From assembly GCF_025060755.1 (NCBI RefSeq), contig NZ_JANYUY010000005.1, positions 62,001 to 126,000 on the forward strand: a stretch of DNA of 64,000 nt. The letters run 5' to 3'. The translations under genes were made by a program, and so were the position numbers. Shown piece by piece: positions 32,831 to 40,871 of this stretch; position 1 is the first letter of the stretch, and each line of letters opens with the position of its first letter. This DNA is from Paenibacillus doosanensis (GTDB taxonomy: Bacteria; Bacillota; Bacilli; Paenibacillales; NBRC-103111). The notes under the pieces were generated by a model. That model saw nothing but the letters and a program-made list of their open reading frames with translations. It was not told where the DNA came from and did no database searches.

Positions 32831-33526
32831 ATGGTTATGAAAAGGAAGCTAAGCTGGATCGCGGTGATCATGGCGGTTATGCTGCTGGCCGCTTGCTCTT
32901 CCTCCGTGACGGCCCCGAAGGCCGAGGCCAACAAGAAGGTGCTGTTCGTCGGCAGGGAAGGGGGCGGAGACGCTCTGGTCGTGAAGCGGTTAAAGGGGCT
33001 CGGCTACGAGGTTTACGTTACGGCCGATAAAGAGCTTACGGCGGAACAAGCGCTGGCGTACCGGTTCGTATTCGTCAGCTCGACCGTCAATTCCGGCAAG
33101 GTGGGAGATAAGCTGAAAAAGTCGCCGGTGCCGGTAATTTATGCGGAATCGCAAAACATAGGCGATATCGAGCTGTCCGGCAAATCGTCGGATATCGATA
33201 ACGGCGATTTCAGGGGCCGAGCCGTGACGATCAAAAAGGCGGATCATCCTATGGCGGCAGGGTTTAAGGGCGATGTTACCGTGTACCAGTCCGAGGGCAA
33301 AATCGGTTTTGTCGTGCCCGAAGGCGGTGACATCATCGCCTCCGCTCCCGATGACGAGCGGCGGGCGGTCATTTGCGCATTTGAGAAGGGGACGCCGAAT
33401 ATGAGCAAAGAGCCGCTGCCGGCGAGAGAAGTTTACTTTTATCTGGTCGGCGGCGAGGAGATTAACCAAACCGACGACGGCTGGAAGCTGTTCGACGCGG
33501 CGGTGCAGTGGGTAACCGGAGCATGA
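32831..33526 (+). CDS. Lipoprotein with shared Rossmann-like domain, paralog 3
   Basis: 231 residues; lipobox LAAC with Cys22, almost no spacer, then the domain from KKVLFVGREGGGDALVVKRL to EEINQTDDGWKLFDAAVQWVTGA. It lies 13 bases after paralog 2 with GGGGAGGCG as ribosome binding site; ATG 32831 (or 32837) is the start. The very similar C-termini of paralogs 2 and 3 suggest a recent tandem duplication. Role unknown; expected on the outer face of the membrane near the importer. Confidence 0.74.
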   Translation: MVMKRKLSWIAVIMAVMLLAACSSSVTAPKAEANKKVLFVGREGGGDALVVKRLKGLGYEVYVTADKELTAEQALAYRFVFVSSTVNSGKVGDKLKKSPVPVIYAESQNIGDIELSGKSSDIDNGDFRGRAVTIKKADHPMAAGFKGDVTVYQSEGKIGFVVPEGGDIIASAPDDERRAVICAFEKGTPNMSKEPLPAREVYFYLVGGEEINQTDDGWKLFDAAVQWVTGA

Positions 33527-33550
33527 TGCGAAGGAGATGCAGCACAAATA

Positions 33551-33601
33551 ACCTATAAAAATGAATTCTCGCCCAATGAAAGCGGACTCTTTTCGTAATA
33601 A
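33551..33601 (+). promoter_or_regulatory. Candidate activator-dependent promoter P1 (CCTATAA box type)
   Basis: ACCTATAAAAATGAATT begins at 33551 and is almost identical to the element at 40787. The second box position, 22 bp on (33574-33580), is degenerate (CAATGAA). A -10-like TAATAA lies at 33596-33601 after TTTTCG. This is the same geometry as at 39068, 40787 and 46667. It is about 145 bases upstream of the first substrate-binding protein gene. Confidence 0.6.
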
Positions 33602-33632
33602 AGTATTAATAGATCATTAATCTATTGAAATC

Positions 33633-33689
33633 GGCCGTGCAGGATCGCCGATAACGAATTTTCAAAGCGTTTACATGATTTGCACGGCC
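33633..33689 (+). promoter_or_regulatory. Candidate CcpA cre inside a 9-bp inverted repeat
   Basis: TCAAAGCGTTTACA at 33662-33675 matches the B. subtilis cre consensus TGWAANCGNTNWCA at all but the second base. It lies in the loop between GGCCGTGCA (33633-33641) and TGCACGGCC (33681-33689), and downstream of the predicted start of P1, where CcpA would act as a roadblock. This suggests carbon catabolite repression of the binding-protein genes. Confidence 0.55.
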
Positions 33690-33745
33690 CGTAGAGAAAT
33701 TACTGAAACGATGTCAGAAACGAATAAGGGAGGATCTTGTCAAAA

Positions 33746-35059
33746 ATGAAAAAAGCATTGAAGTCAACGCTGTTGATCGCTTCTACGGTCTCCATGATTG
33801 CCGGCTGTACCGCTTCTCCTGCCAACCCTGTGGAGGAGCCCAGCGCTACCAAAACGCCGGAATCTCCGGCTAACGAAATCTTCATCTACACGTCGTATCC
33901 GGCCTTTTATGCAAAGGAAGAAATTTTCGATAAGCAAATCGGGCAATATTTGAAGAAGAAGTTCCCTGACGTTACGATCAAGCACGTGCATTGGGATAAA
34001 GGAAGAGAATACAAGGATTTGATCGCCGCCGGAACGATTCCCGATATTATTATCGACAACGCGCGGATGAATTTGCAGCGTTATATTCTCAAAAACGATC
34101 TTCAGTACGACATGACCGATCTGATCAAAAAGTTCAACTTCGATACGAGCAAACTGAATCCTGCGGCGATGGCTCAAATGAAAAACGTGACGCCGGAAGG
34201 CAAAATTTACGGGTTGCCGTTCCAATTGAGCGATTTTGTTTTGTTCTATAACAAAGATATTTTCGATAAGTTCGGCGTCGATTATCCGAAGGACGGCATG
34301 ACCTACGACGAGGTTTACGAGCTGGCGAAGAAGCTGACCCGCGTCGAAGGCGAGAAAACGTACAAAGGGTACCAGCAGCATCCCGGCTTGTACATGACCT
34401 ATAATCAGCTGTCCTTGTCGCCGCTCAGCTTGACGGAGGATAAAGCGGAGCTCAATACCGAGGGCTGGAAACGGGAGGTCGACAATCTGCGACGCTTCTA
34501 CGAAATTCCGGCCAACCAGTTTACTTCGGTCGACGATTTCCCGAAAGGCAATATGGCGATGAGCGTGCACGTGTCGGAAAAAATTATTCAATGGTATGAG
34601 CAGAACAAAAACTTGAATTTCGATATTGCGTCCATGCCGTCGTTCTCGGATCTTCCGAATACGAAAGCGCAGCCGAATATGTATGCGGCCTATATTACGA
34701 AGCAATCGACGAAAAAAGATTTGGCGTTCCAAATTTTGCAGTACCTGCTGTCGGAAGAGATGCAAATCGAATTTTCCAAGGAAGGGATTATCGGACCGCT
34801 GGAAAGCCAGAAGGTTCAAGAAGCGTTCGGCAAAAACTTGCCGCAAATGCAGGGCAAGCATACGCAGGCGATCTTCGCCAGCAAAAACGCGATGCCTCCG
34901 GCCGCCCGCGCCAACGGCTTGACATATGTTGACGTTCCGCTTCATAACGTGTTCTCGCCGCTCATTTTCGGCGAATCCAAGGATTCCGTGACTGCGCTGC
35001 GGATGATCGAGGAACAAACGACCAAAGGCATTTTAACGGAAAAGGCAGCCAATAAGTAA
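33746..35059 (+). CDS. Sugar ABC transporter substrate-binding lipoprotein, paralog 1
   Basis: 437-residue family 1 extracellular solute-binding protein, lipobox IAGC with Cys21. The first lobe begins NEIFIYTSYPAFYAKEEIFDKQIG. Further family landmarks are AAGTIPDIIIDN, GKIYGLPFQLSDFVLFYNKDIFDKFGVDYPKDGMTYDE and a C-terminal NVFSPLIFGESKDSVTALRMIEEQ. It should deliver oligosaccharide to the permeases at 29.2-31.1 kb. ATG 33746 gives a normal lipoprotein signal; the in-frame TTG at 33737 is only three bases from GGGAGG. Cleft-region residues (YTSYPAFY, PFQLSDF) differ from the two paralogs. Preceded by P1 and a cre, followed by a hairpin at 35069. Confidence 0.92.
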   Translation: MKKALKSTLLIASTVSMIAGCTASPANPVEEPSATKTPESPANEIFIYTSYPAFYAKEEIFDKQIGQYLKKKFPDVTIKHVHWDKGREYKDLIAAGTIPDIIIDNARMNLQRYILKNDLQYDMTDLIKKFNFDTSKLNPAAMAQMKNVTPEGKIYGLPFQLSDFVLFYNKDIFDKFGVDYPKDGMTYDEVYELAKKLTRVEGEKTYKGYQQHPGLYMTYNQLSLSPLSLTEDKAELNTEGWKREVDNLRRFYEIPANQFTSVDDFPKGNMAMSVHVSEKIIQWYEQNKNLNFDIASMPSFSDLPNTKAQPNMYAAYITKQSTKKDLAFQILQYLLSEEMQIEFSKEGIIGPLESQKVQEAFGKNLPQMQGKHTQAIFASKNAMPPAARANGLTYVDVPLHNVFSPLIFGESKDSVTALRMIEEQTTKGILTEKAANK

Positions 35060-35068
35060 TCATAGCGC

Positions 35069-35105
35069 AACCTCCAGCGGCACTCGAAAGGTGGAGCTGG
35101 AGGTT
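35069..35105 (+). terminator. Intercistronic hairpin, weak terminator or mRNA stabiliser
   Basis: Perfect 10-bp stem AACCTCCAGC / GCTGGAGGTT with a 17-base loop, ten bases after the stop of binding protein 1. Only three T residues follow, so it more likely gives partial termination or protects the 3' end of the upstream message. Confidence 0.55.
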
Positions 35106-35146
35106 TGCTATTGCCAACATTATCATTCATAGGAGGAGAAGTAGTA

Positions 35147-36202
35147 ATGAAGCGTTTAATAGCTTTGCTGATCGCGATTATCATGACCATTTCCATCGCC
35201 GCTTGCGGTTCCCCGGCAGCGAATCAGGCGGATGGCGGAACGGCGCCGAAAAGCGCGGAGGCGTCCAGCACGCCGAAACCGTCCCCATCGCCATCGCCAT
35301 CCCCAACACCGACTCCGTCGCCGGCTCCGACAGATGCGCCGAAGGACGACGCGAAAGCGCCGGCAGACATGGATAAGAGTGCGCCTGAGGCATCGCCGAA
35401 GCCAGCCGAAACGAAAGCTCCGGCCGATGAGGCCAAGCCGGCGCCGGAAGCGCCGAAGGCCGATGGGCAGCAGCCTGCGCAGGAGACGAAAGCCCCGGCT
35501 GCCGAAGCATCCGGCGAAGCGCCGAAAGCCACTCCGGCACCTGCCGCACCTGCGCCGGCAGCAGAGCAGAAAGAAGAGATTTCCGCCGCAGGCAAGAAGC
35601 TTGTAATGGTCGGAAGGGAGAGAGCCCCGGAGGACGATTTTGTCGCTGACCGCTTATCGAAGCTGGGCTTCAAAGTGACGCGGGCAGTCGACAAGGAGTT
35701 TACGCTCGATGACACGAAAGGGATGGATCTGGTCTATTTCAGTCAAACGACGAACTCCAAAATTTTGAAGGAAGGCATCATGAAAGAGGTTGCGATTCCG
35801 ACCGTATACGTAAAAAACCACGGTATGTTCTACCTCGGCTTATCGTCCATTGAGGAGAATGCCAACGTACTCAATGTGAAATCGATCGATATCGTCGACA
35901 GCGATCATAAGGTTGCAGGCGGGCTATCGGGCTCCGTCGACATTTATAAGGAAACGAACAGCAAGATCGGCATCGGGTACGGCCTCCCGGGCAAAGAAGC
36001 GAAGATCATCGCTACCGCGCCGGGCGATAAAGAGAAGGCGGCTATTTACTATTACGACAAAGGCACCAAAGCCGATGACGGCTACGAAGTGAAAGCGCGT
36101 GTCTCCTTCTTCTTTCTAAACAACGGATTACAGGAAAATGCGACGGACGCTTGCTGGAAACTGCTTGATAATCTCGTTCTATGGACGCTGCAAAACGGCT
36201 GA
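35147..36202 (+). CDS. Lipoprotein with long Pro/Ala linker and shared Rossmann-like domain, paralog 4
   Basis: 351 residues; lipobox IAAC with Cys20. Residues about 33-145 are a low-complexity Pro/Ser/Thr then Pro/Ala/Lys/Glu linker (PSPSPSPSPTPTPSP and repeats of PKPAETKAPADEAKP type) that could span the cell wall. The shared domain occupies about 148-351, from KKLVMVGRERAPEDDFVADRL to ATDACWKLLDNLVLWTLQNG. Compared with the others, the GGG loop is replaced by RAPEDD and the final TDDGW by TDACW. ATG 35147 follows AGGAGG at 35131. It sits between binding proteins 1 and 2, so the domain and the importer are linked genetically. Confidence 0.75.
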   Translation: MKRLIALLIAIIMTISIAACGSPAANQADGGTAPKSAEASSTPKPSPSPSPSPTPTPSPAPTDAPKDDAKAPADMDKSAPEASPKPAETKAPADEAKPAPEAPKADGQQPAQETKAPAAEASGEAPKATPAPAAPAPAAEQKEEISAAGKKLVMVGRERAPEDDFVADRLSKLGFKVTRAVDKEFTLDDTKGMDLVYFSQTTNSKILKEGIMKEVAIPTVYVKNHGMFYLGLSSIEENANVLNVKSIDIVDSDHKVAGGLSGSVDIYKETNSKIGIGYGLPGKEAKIIATAPGDKEKAAIYYYDKGTKADDGYEVKARVSFFFLNNGLQENATDACWKLLDNLVLWTLQNG

Positions 36203-36236
36203 TTTTACATAGTAAAAGAAAGGTTGGGAATAGAGC

Positions 36237-37580
36237 ATGAATAAAAAGCTTCAAGGCTCGATGCTCATCGCGCTATCTATCGGTCTTTTGGCCGGTTGTA
36301 CCGATAATCCGGCTATATCCGAAATTGCAACCAATGAAGGTAAAACGGATCAGAAATCACCCGATAACGAATTGCTGATTTATACGGTGAATCCCCCGTA
36401 CTTTTCCAAGGAGGAAAATTTCGATAAACAGATCGGTCAATTTTTGAAAAAGAAATTTCCGGATATGACGATCAAGCACGTGCATTGGGATAAAGGAAGA
36501 GAATATAAGGATATGATCGCGGCCGGTACGATACCGGACCTGATTTTCGATAACACCCGTATGAATGTGCAGCGCTATATTTTTGACAACGATCTCCAAT
36601 ACGATATCGGGGACTTGATTAAAAAATATAATTTTGACGTGACCAAGCTGAATCCGGCGCTTGTCGCGCAAATGAAAAATTTGACCCCGGAAGGCAAGCT
36701 GTTCGGGCTGCCGTACAACAATAACGATTTCGTGTTGTTTTATAACAAGGATATATTCGATAAGTTCGGCGTGGATTATCCTAAGGACGGGATGACCTAC
36801 GACGAAATTTATGAGCTGGCCAAAAAGCTGACGCGGGTGGACGGTGAAATCACTTACAAAGGCTTTTCGCAAAATCCGGGGCATTACATGAACTACAACC
36901 AGCTCTCGCTGTCCCCGCTAAGCCTGACGGAAAATAAAGCCAGCTTGAATACGCCGGAATGGAAAACGGTCGTAGACAATTTGCGCAGATTTTACGATAT
37001 CCCCGCTAACCAGTTCGATACCGTAGAGACCTTCGCTAGCAAGGGGAATATTGCGATGGCGGTTGCGACCGTGGATCATCTGGTTACGTATCATGAGCAG
37101 AACAAAAACTTGAACTTCGATATCGTCTCCGTTCCGTCGTTCAGCCAAGCGCCGAATACGCGCTACCAGCCGAACGTCTACTCGATGTATATAACGAAGC
37201 AATCGACGAAGAAGGATATGGCCTTCCAGGCTATGGCGGCCATCTTGTCGGAGGAGCATCAGGTCGATCTGGCCAAAGAGGGCGTGCTCGTGCCGATGGA
37301 ATCCCAAGCGGTGCAGGAGGCATTCGGACAGAACCTGCCGCAAATGAGAGGCAAGAATATTAAAGCGATCTACAACGGCAAGACGGCGATGCCGCCTGCG
37401 GCGCGGGCTAATGGTCTGTTATGGTATGACGTGCCGATGCAAAATGTATTCGCTCCGCTTATTTTTAAAGAATCCAAAGACTCCGTTACCGCATTGCGGA
37501 TGATCGAGGAACAGTCTACCAAAGGGATCGAAACGCTCAAGGCTTCCAAGGCCGAGGTCGACAAAGCGGCGGCAAAATAG
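36237..37580 (+). CDS. Sugar ABC transporter substrate-binding lipoprotein, paralog 2
   Basis: 447 residues, lipobox LAGC with Cys21. Strongly similar along its length to paralogs 1 and 3 (FDKQIGQFLKKKFPDMTIKHVHWDKGREYKD). Cleft-facing segments differ: YTVNPPYFSKEE and LPYNNNDFVLFYNKD in place of YTSYPAFY and LPFQLSDF. The C-terminus is extended by a charged SKAEVDKAAAK tail. It follows paralog 4 of the lipoprotein family by 34 bases and is followed by a hairpin at 37605. It probably shares the permeases with the other two and broadens ligand range (inference). Confidence 0.92.
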   Translation: MNKKLQGSMLIALSIGLLAGCTDNPAISEIATNEGKTDQKSPDNELLIYTVNPPYFSKEENFDKQIGQFLKKKFPDMTIKHVHWDKGREYKDMIAAGTIPDLIFDNTRMNVQRYIFDNDLQYDIGDLIKKYNFDVTKLNPALVAQMKNLTPEGKLFGLPYNNNDFVLFYNKDIFDKFGVDYPKDGMTYDEIYELAKKLTRVDGEITYKGFSQNPGHYMNYNQLSLSPLSLTENKASLNTPEWKTVVDNLRRFYDIPANQFDTVETFASKGNIAMAVATVDHLVTYHEQNKNLNFDIVSVPSFSQAPNTRYQPNVYSMYITKQSTKKDMAFQAMAAILSEEHQVDLAKEGVLVPMESQAVQEAFGQNLPQMRGKNIKAIYNGKTAMPPAARANGLLWYDVPMQNVFAPLIFKESKDSVTALRMIEEQSTKGIETLKASKAEVDKAAAK

Positions 37581-37604
37581 AGAAACAGGTAACTGAAACA
37601 GCTT

Positions 37605-37649
37605 AGGGGCGCTTCTACCATGAAACGATTCGGATGGAGGAGCGCCTCT
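37605..37649 (+). terminator. Intercistronic hairpin between binding proteins 2 and 3
   Basis: AGGGGCGCTTC (37605 on) pairs with GGAGCGCCTCT (to 37649) with G-U pairs, extendable by a few bases, followed by a short mixed T run. Likely a leaky terminator or processing site that lowers expression of the third binding protein relative to the second. Confidence 0.55.
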
Positions 37650-37720
37650 TTGCTTTGGCTGTATAGACTGTCATTCCCGGAGCAATCCCGGAGCAAACCA
37701 TCCAAGGGAGGAAGCTACCG

Positions 37721-39052
37721 ATGCGCAATAGTGTGAAGTTGACGCTGCTTATAGCTGCAGCGACCGTCTTGTTAGCGGGATGCGAATCCGCCCCCGCCAT
37801 AGTTCAAGAAGGAAAGGAGGAAGCGGCGTCGCCGGACAACGAATTGTTTATTTACACGGTATGGCCTGCGTTTTACGTCAAGGAAGACATATTCGAGAAG
37901 CAGATCGGTCAGTTTATCAAGAAGAAGTTTCCCGACATCCGGATCAAGCATGTTCACTGGGATAACCCCGGCAAACAATATCAGGATCTGATTGCGGCGG
38001 GCACGGTTCCCGACATTATTATGGACGACTCGCATTTGAATCTCAACCGCTATATTCTCGATAACGACCTTCAATACGACATGAGGGAGCTCATTAAGAA
38101 GTACAATTTCGACACAAGCAAGCTGAACGGCCCCTCGATGGACCGGATGCGGAATATTTCCCGGGACGGCGCCGTCTACGGTCTTCCTTTTTTGATCGGG
38201 GACTTTTTGCTCTTTTACAACAAAGACATATTCGATAAATTCGGAGTCGACTACCCGCATAACGGAATGACGTACGACGAGGCTTACGAGAAGGCCAAGA
38301 AGCTGACCCGCGTCGAAGGGGAAACTACCTATAAAGGGTATTCGCAAAATCCCGGCCATTATATGAATTACAATCAGCTGTCGCTTCATCCGTTAAGCGC
38401 GACGGAAGACAAGGCGAGCCTGGTGTCGGACGGGTGGAAGAAACTGGTGGATAATTTGCGGAGGTTTTACGACATTCCCGCCAACCAATTCGATACGGTA
38501 GAAAAGTTTTCTCAAGGCAACATTGCGATGGCTGTCGCTTCTGCCGACCGGATCGTCAAATTTTATGAAGATAACAAGCAGTTGAATTTTGATATTTCCA
38601 CGGTTCCCGTATTCGCCGATTTGCCCGAAACGAGGTACCAGCCGAATTTGATGTCAGCCTATATTACGAAGCAATCGAAGAAAAAAGATTTGGCGTTTCA
38701 GGTTATCACCTACCTTCTAAGTGAGGAAATGCAAATTGAACTGGCCAAGGAAGGCAATGTGGTGCCGGTGCAAACGCCTGCGGTGCAGGCCGCTTTCGGC
38801 AAAAACTTGCCGCAAATGCAGGGCAAGCATATCGATTCGATTTTTTACGGCAAATATGCCGGCGCCACGCCTGCGCGTGCCCCGGGCCTGACCTATCATT
38901 TGGTTGCGACCCAGAACGTGTTCGATCCGCTCATTTTCAAAGAGTCCAAAGATACGGTAACGGCGCTGCGCATGACGGAAGAGAAGGAGACGAAGGCGAT
39001 TTTGACCGAAAAAGCCGCCAAGGAAGAGCTGAACAAAGCGGCGCAAAAATAA
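37721..39052 (+). CDS. Sugar ABC transporter substrate-binding lipoprotein, paralog 3
   Basis: 443 residues, lipobox LAGC with Cys21. Same architecture as paralogs 1 and 2 with diverged cleft segments YTVWPAFYVKED and LPFLIGDFLLFYNKD; GKQYQD replaces GREYKD and YAGATPARAPG replaces TAMPPAARANG. ATG 37721 follows AAGGGAGGA. Its stop is only 15 bases before the CCTATAA element of the next promoter, so it closes the binding-protein cluster. Confidence 0.92.
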   Translation: MRNSVKLTLLIAAATVLLAGCESAPAIVQEGKEEAASPDNELFIYTVWPAFYVKEDIFEKQIGQFIKKKFPDIRIKHVHWDNPGKQYQDLIAAGTVPDIIMDDSHLNLNRYILDNDLQYDMRELIKKYNFDTSKLNGPSMDRMRNISRDGAVYGLPFLIGDFLLFYNKDIFDKFGVDYPHNGMTYDEAYEKAKKLTRVEGETTYKGYSQNPGHYMNYNQLSLHPLSATEDKASLVSDGWKKLVDNLRRFYDIPANQFDTVEKFSQGNIAMAVASADRIVKFYEDNKQLNFDISTVPVFADLPETRYQPNLMSAYITKQSKKKDLAFQVITYLLSEEMQIELAKEGNVVPVQTPAVQAAFGKNLPQMQGKHIDSIFYGKYAGATPARAPGLTYHLVATQNVFDPLIFKESKDTVTALRMTEEKETKAILTEKAAKEELNKAAQK

Positions 39053-39067
39053 TAGAAGGAATAATGA

Positions 39068-39119
39068 ACCTATAATGATGCTCCAAAGCCCCTATAATCT
39101 TTTGCGTAATTCGTATTAT
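39068..39119 (+). promoter_or_regulatory. Candidate activator-dependent promoter P4 (two CCTATAA boxes)
   Basis: Box 1 CCTATAA at 39069-39075 and box 2 CCTATAA at 39091-39097 are direct repeats 22 bp apart. A -10-like TATTAT lies at 39114-39119, with box 2 exactly where a -35 would be (17-bp spacing from CCTATA). The leader to the SLH protein at 39262 is about 135 bases. Confidence 0.65.
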
Positions 39120-39210
39120 GTTTAAAGGGAAGAAAGGCCACGGATGATGGATGATTCAAACCGTCGGGAGAAAGGGGGTGGTAGCTCAAACTATTATGTT
39201 TTTGCCGATA

Positions 39211-39257
39211 AAATTCAGGAAGGCCACAGGCAGTCACACTAAATTTAGGAAGGTGCA
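39211..39257 (+). repeat. Direct repeat in the leader of the SLH protein gene
   Basis: AAATTCAGGAAGGCCAC (39211-39227) and AAATTTAGGAAGGTGCAC (39241 on) are spaced 30 bases apart, each containing an AGGAAGG ribosome-binding sequence. Only the second is at the right distance from the ATG at 39262. The first may be a standby site or a relic of duplication. Confidence 0.5.
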
Positions 39258-39261
39258 CTAA

Positions 39262-40683
39262 ATGAAAAAACTGTTTTCTTCACTATTATGTTTCCTTCTC
39301 TTATCGCTGACGGTGATCCCGTTCGCATTTGCAGCCGATACGGGGAGCTCCGCTCCGGTTAAGAGCGTAAACGATTTTAAAGATTTGAAGGATCAGCCTC
39401 AGGAGCTGAAGGACAAGCTGGATGAATTGATTCGCGAGGGCGTGTTCAGCGGGTTGACCGACGATACGTTCGGCCTGGACGCTCAAATGGACCGTGCCCA
39501 GTTCGCCAAGGTGGCGACTATCATCTTCTCGCTGCCTATGGATAAAACGCTTACAAAGTCTTCGTTTAACGATGTCAGCTCCGATCATTGGGCATTGACT
39601 TACGTAGAGGCGCTGAAGAAGGCCGGCTTGACCAACGGTTACGACGCCGAAGGCAAAACGTACAACCCTTCGGGTCCGGTATCCCGCCAGGAGCTGGCGG
39701 CATTTCTGATCCGCGGTCTCGGACTGGACGATGCGGTAAAATCCGCTACTCCTGTGTCCGACAGCAGCGTGGACGGCTGGGCTCAAGGTTATGTGGCCCT
39801 TGCTTTGGACAAAAAGCTGCTGACGAACCTCGATAGCGGCAAGTTCGACGGAAGCGCTCCGGCTACGCGCAAAATGCTGGCGCTCGCGAGCTATGAAGCC
39901 AAAAAGCTGTTTAACGATAAAGGAACGGCCGCTCCGACGACTCCAACGACTCCTACGTCGCCAACGACGCCTGTGACGCCTGTGACGCCGACGGAGCCTG
40001 CGACAACGCCGCAGCCGGACACCAAACCGGCGGAACCGAATGCAAAGTCGGATAAAGTGTCCGTCAAAGGGAAAAAAGTTATTATTACGAGCGATATGCA
40101 AGGAGTCAAATTGCGCCAAGAGGAGGAAGCAATTGTAAGCCGTATGCAGTCGCTTGGCTTCGAGGTAACTCGTCTATCCAGCACCAAGCTGACGGTGGAC
40201 TCGGTACAAGGGTTTGATCTTATCGTCATCGGCTCGTCTACGAACTCCAAATATGTCAAGAAAAAGCTGAAAGACGTTCCAATTCCGATCGTTTATAATA
40301 AATCGATTTCGTTCGGCGACGCCGACTTCTCGACCGTTTCCGAAGGAACCTCCGTGAAGAAGCAAACGGCCATTACTATCAAAACCGAAGATCATCCGCT
40401 GGCTGCCGGTTTGAAGGGCGATGTGGACTTTTATTATGAGCCTGAGCAAATTTCTTACGGCATTCCGAGCAGCGACGGCATCGTCATTGCAAGCCTCAAA
40501 AGCGACCCGAGCAAAGCTATCGTTATCGGCTATGAGAAAGGCTCAAAAAATATTTTGGGCGAAACGGTAGTGGCGCGTACGGTTATGTATGGAGGGGAAG
40601 CTGGTGCTATGAAGGACAATGCAACGGATGAAGCATGGAAGCTATTTGATGCGTCCTGCTTATGGGCGGTCGGCGCGCTGTAA
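39262..40683 (+). CDS. SLH-domain surface protein carrying the shared Rossmann-like domain, paralog 5
   Basis: 473 residues. A signal peptide (FSSLLCFLLLSLTVIPFAFA) is followed by SLH-type repeats (about residues 40-210; FKDLKDQPQELKDKLDELIREGVFSG, FNDVSSDHWALTYVEALKKAGLTNGY, ADGWAQ-like third repeat). Then come a Thr/Pro linker (about 220-262; TPTTPTSPTTPVTPVTP) and the shared domain (about 270-473; KKVIITSDMQGVKLRQEEEAIV to TDEAWKLFDASCLWAVGAL). SLH repeats bind pyruvylated cell-wall polymer, so this version is wall-anchored while four paralogs are membrane-anchored. It has its own promoter (P4) and terminator (40717). Confidence 0.82.
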   Translation: MKKLFSSLLCFLLLSLTVIPFAFAADTGSSAPVKSVNDFKDLKDQPQELKDKLDELIREGVFSGLTDDTFGLDAQMDRAQFAKVATIIFSLPMDKTLTKSSFNDVSSDHWALTYVEALKKAGLTNGYDAEGKTYNPSGPVSRQELAAFLIRGLGLDDAVKSATPVSDSSVDGWAQGYVALALDKKLLTNLDSGKFDGSAPATRKMLALASYEAKKLFNDKGTAAPTTPTTPTSPTTPVTPVTPTEPATTPQPDTKPAEPNAKSDKVSVKGKKVIITSDMQGVKLRQEEEAIVSRMQSLGFEVTRLSSTKLTVDSVQGFDLIVIGSSTNSKYVKKKLKDVPIPIVYNKSISFGDADFSTVSEGTSVKKQTAITIKTEDHPLAAGLKGDVDFYYEPEQISYGIPSSDGIVIASLKSDPSKAIVIGYEKGSKNILGETVVARTVMYGGEAGAMKDNATDEAWKLFDASCLWAVGAL

Positions 40684-40716
40684 TCGTCCATAGTTCTTTA
40701 AATGTATCGTATGGAA

Positions 40717-40747
40717 GGGAAAACTCCTCTCGGGGTTTTCCCTTTTT
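40717..40747 (+). terminator. Rho-independent terminator after the SLH/Rossmann protein
   Basis: GGGAAAACTCC (40717-40727) and GGGGTTTTCCC (40732-40742) form an 11-bp stem with a TCTC loop and one G-U pair, directly followed by TTTTT. A strong terminator that isolates the next promoter. Confidence 0.88.
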
Positions 40748-40786
40748 CATTGAGAACGGCGTTATCGTATAAGGATGGAGTAAATA

Positions 40787-40838
40787 ACCTATAAAGATGA
40801 ATTAAATCCCCCAAAACACGACAGCGTTTTCATAGTAA
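40787..40838 (+). promoter_or_regulatory. Candidate activator-dependent promoter P2 (CCTATAA box type)
   Basis: ACCTATAAAGATGAATT starts at 40787, nearly identical to P1. Box 2 at 40810-40816 reads CCCAAAA. The -10-like TAGTAA at 40833-40838 follows TTTTCA. It lies directly after a strong terminator and 34 bases before the HlyD-like gene. Confidence 0.62.
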
Positions 40839-40871
40839 GGTGATGGTAACACGCATTGGGGGCTGGTCAAC

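Noticed and set aside
33764-35017. 417-codon minus-strand frame
   Set aside because: Exactly opposite a well-supported substrate-binding protein gene; no ribosome binding site or family motif.
35270-35570. Low-complexity GCCGAAG/CCGGC repeats as a structural repeat element
   Set aside because: In-frame Pro/Ala/Lys/Glu linker of the lipoprotein at 35147; explained by protein sequence.
39960-40030. Repeated ACGCCTGTGACGCC-type triplets as a tandem DNA repeat or CRISPR-like array
   Set aside because: They encode the Thr/Pro linker of the SLH protein in frame; a coding low-complexity region, with no spacers.
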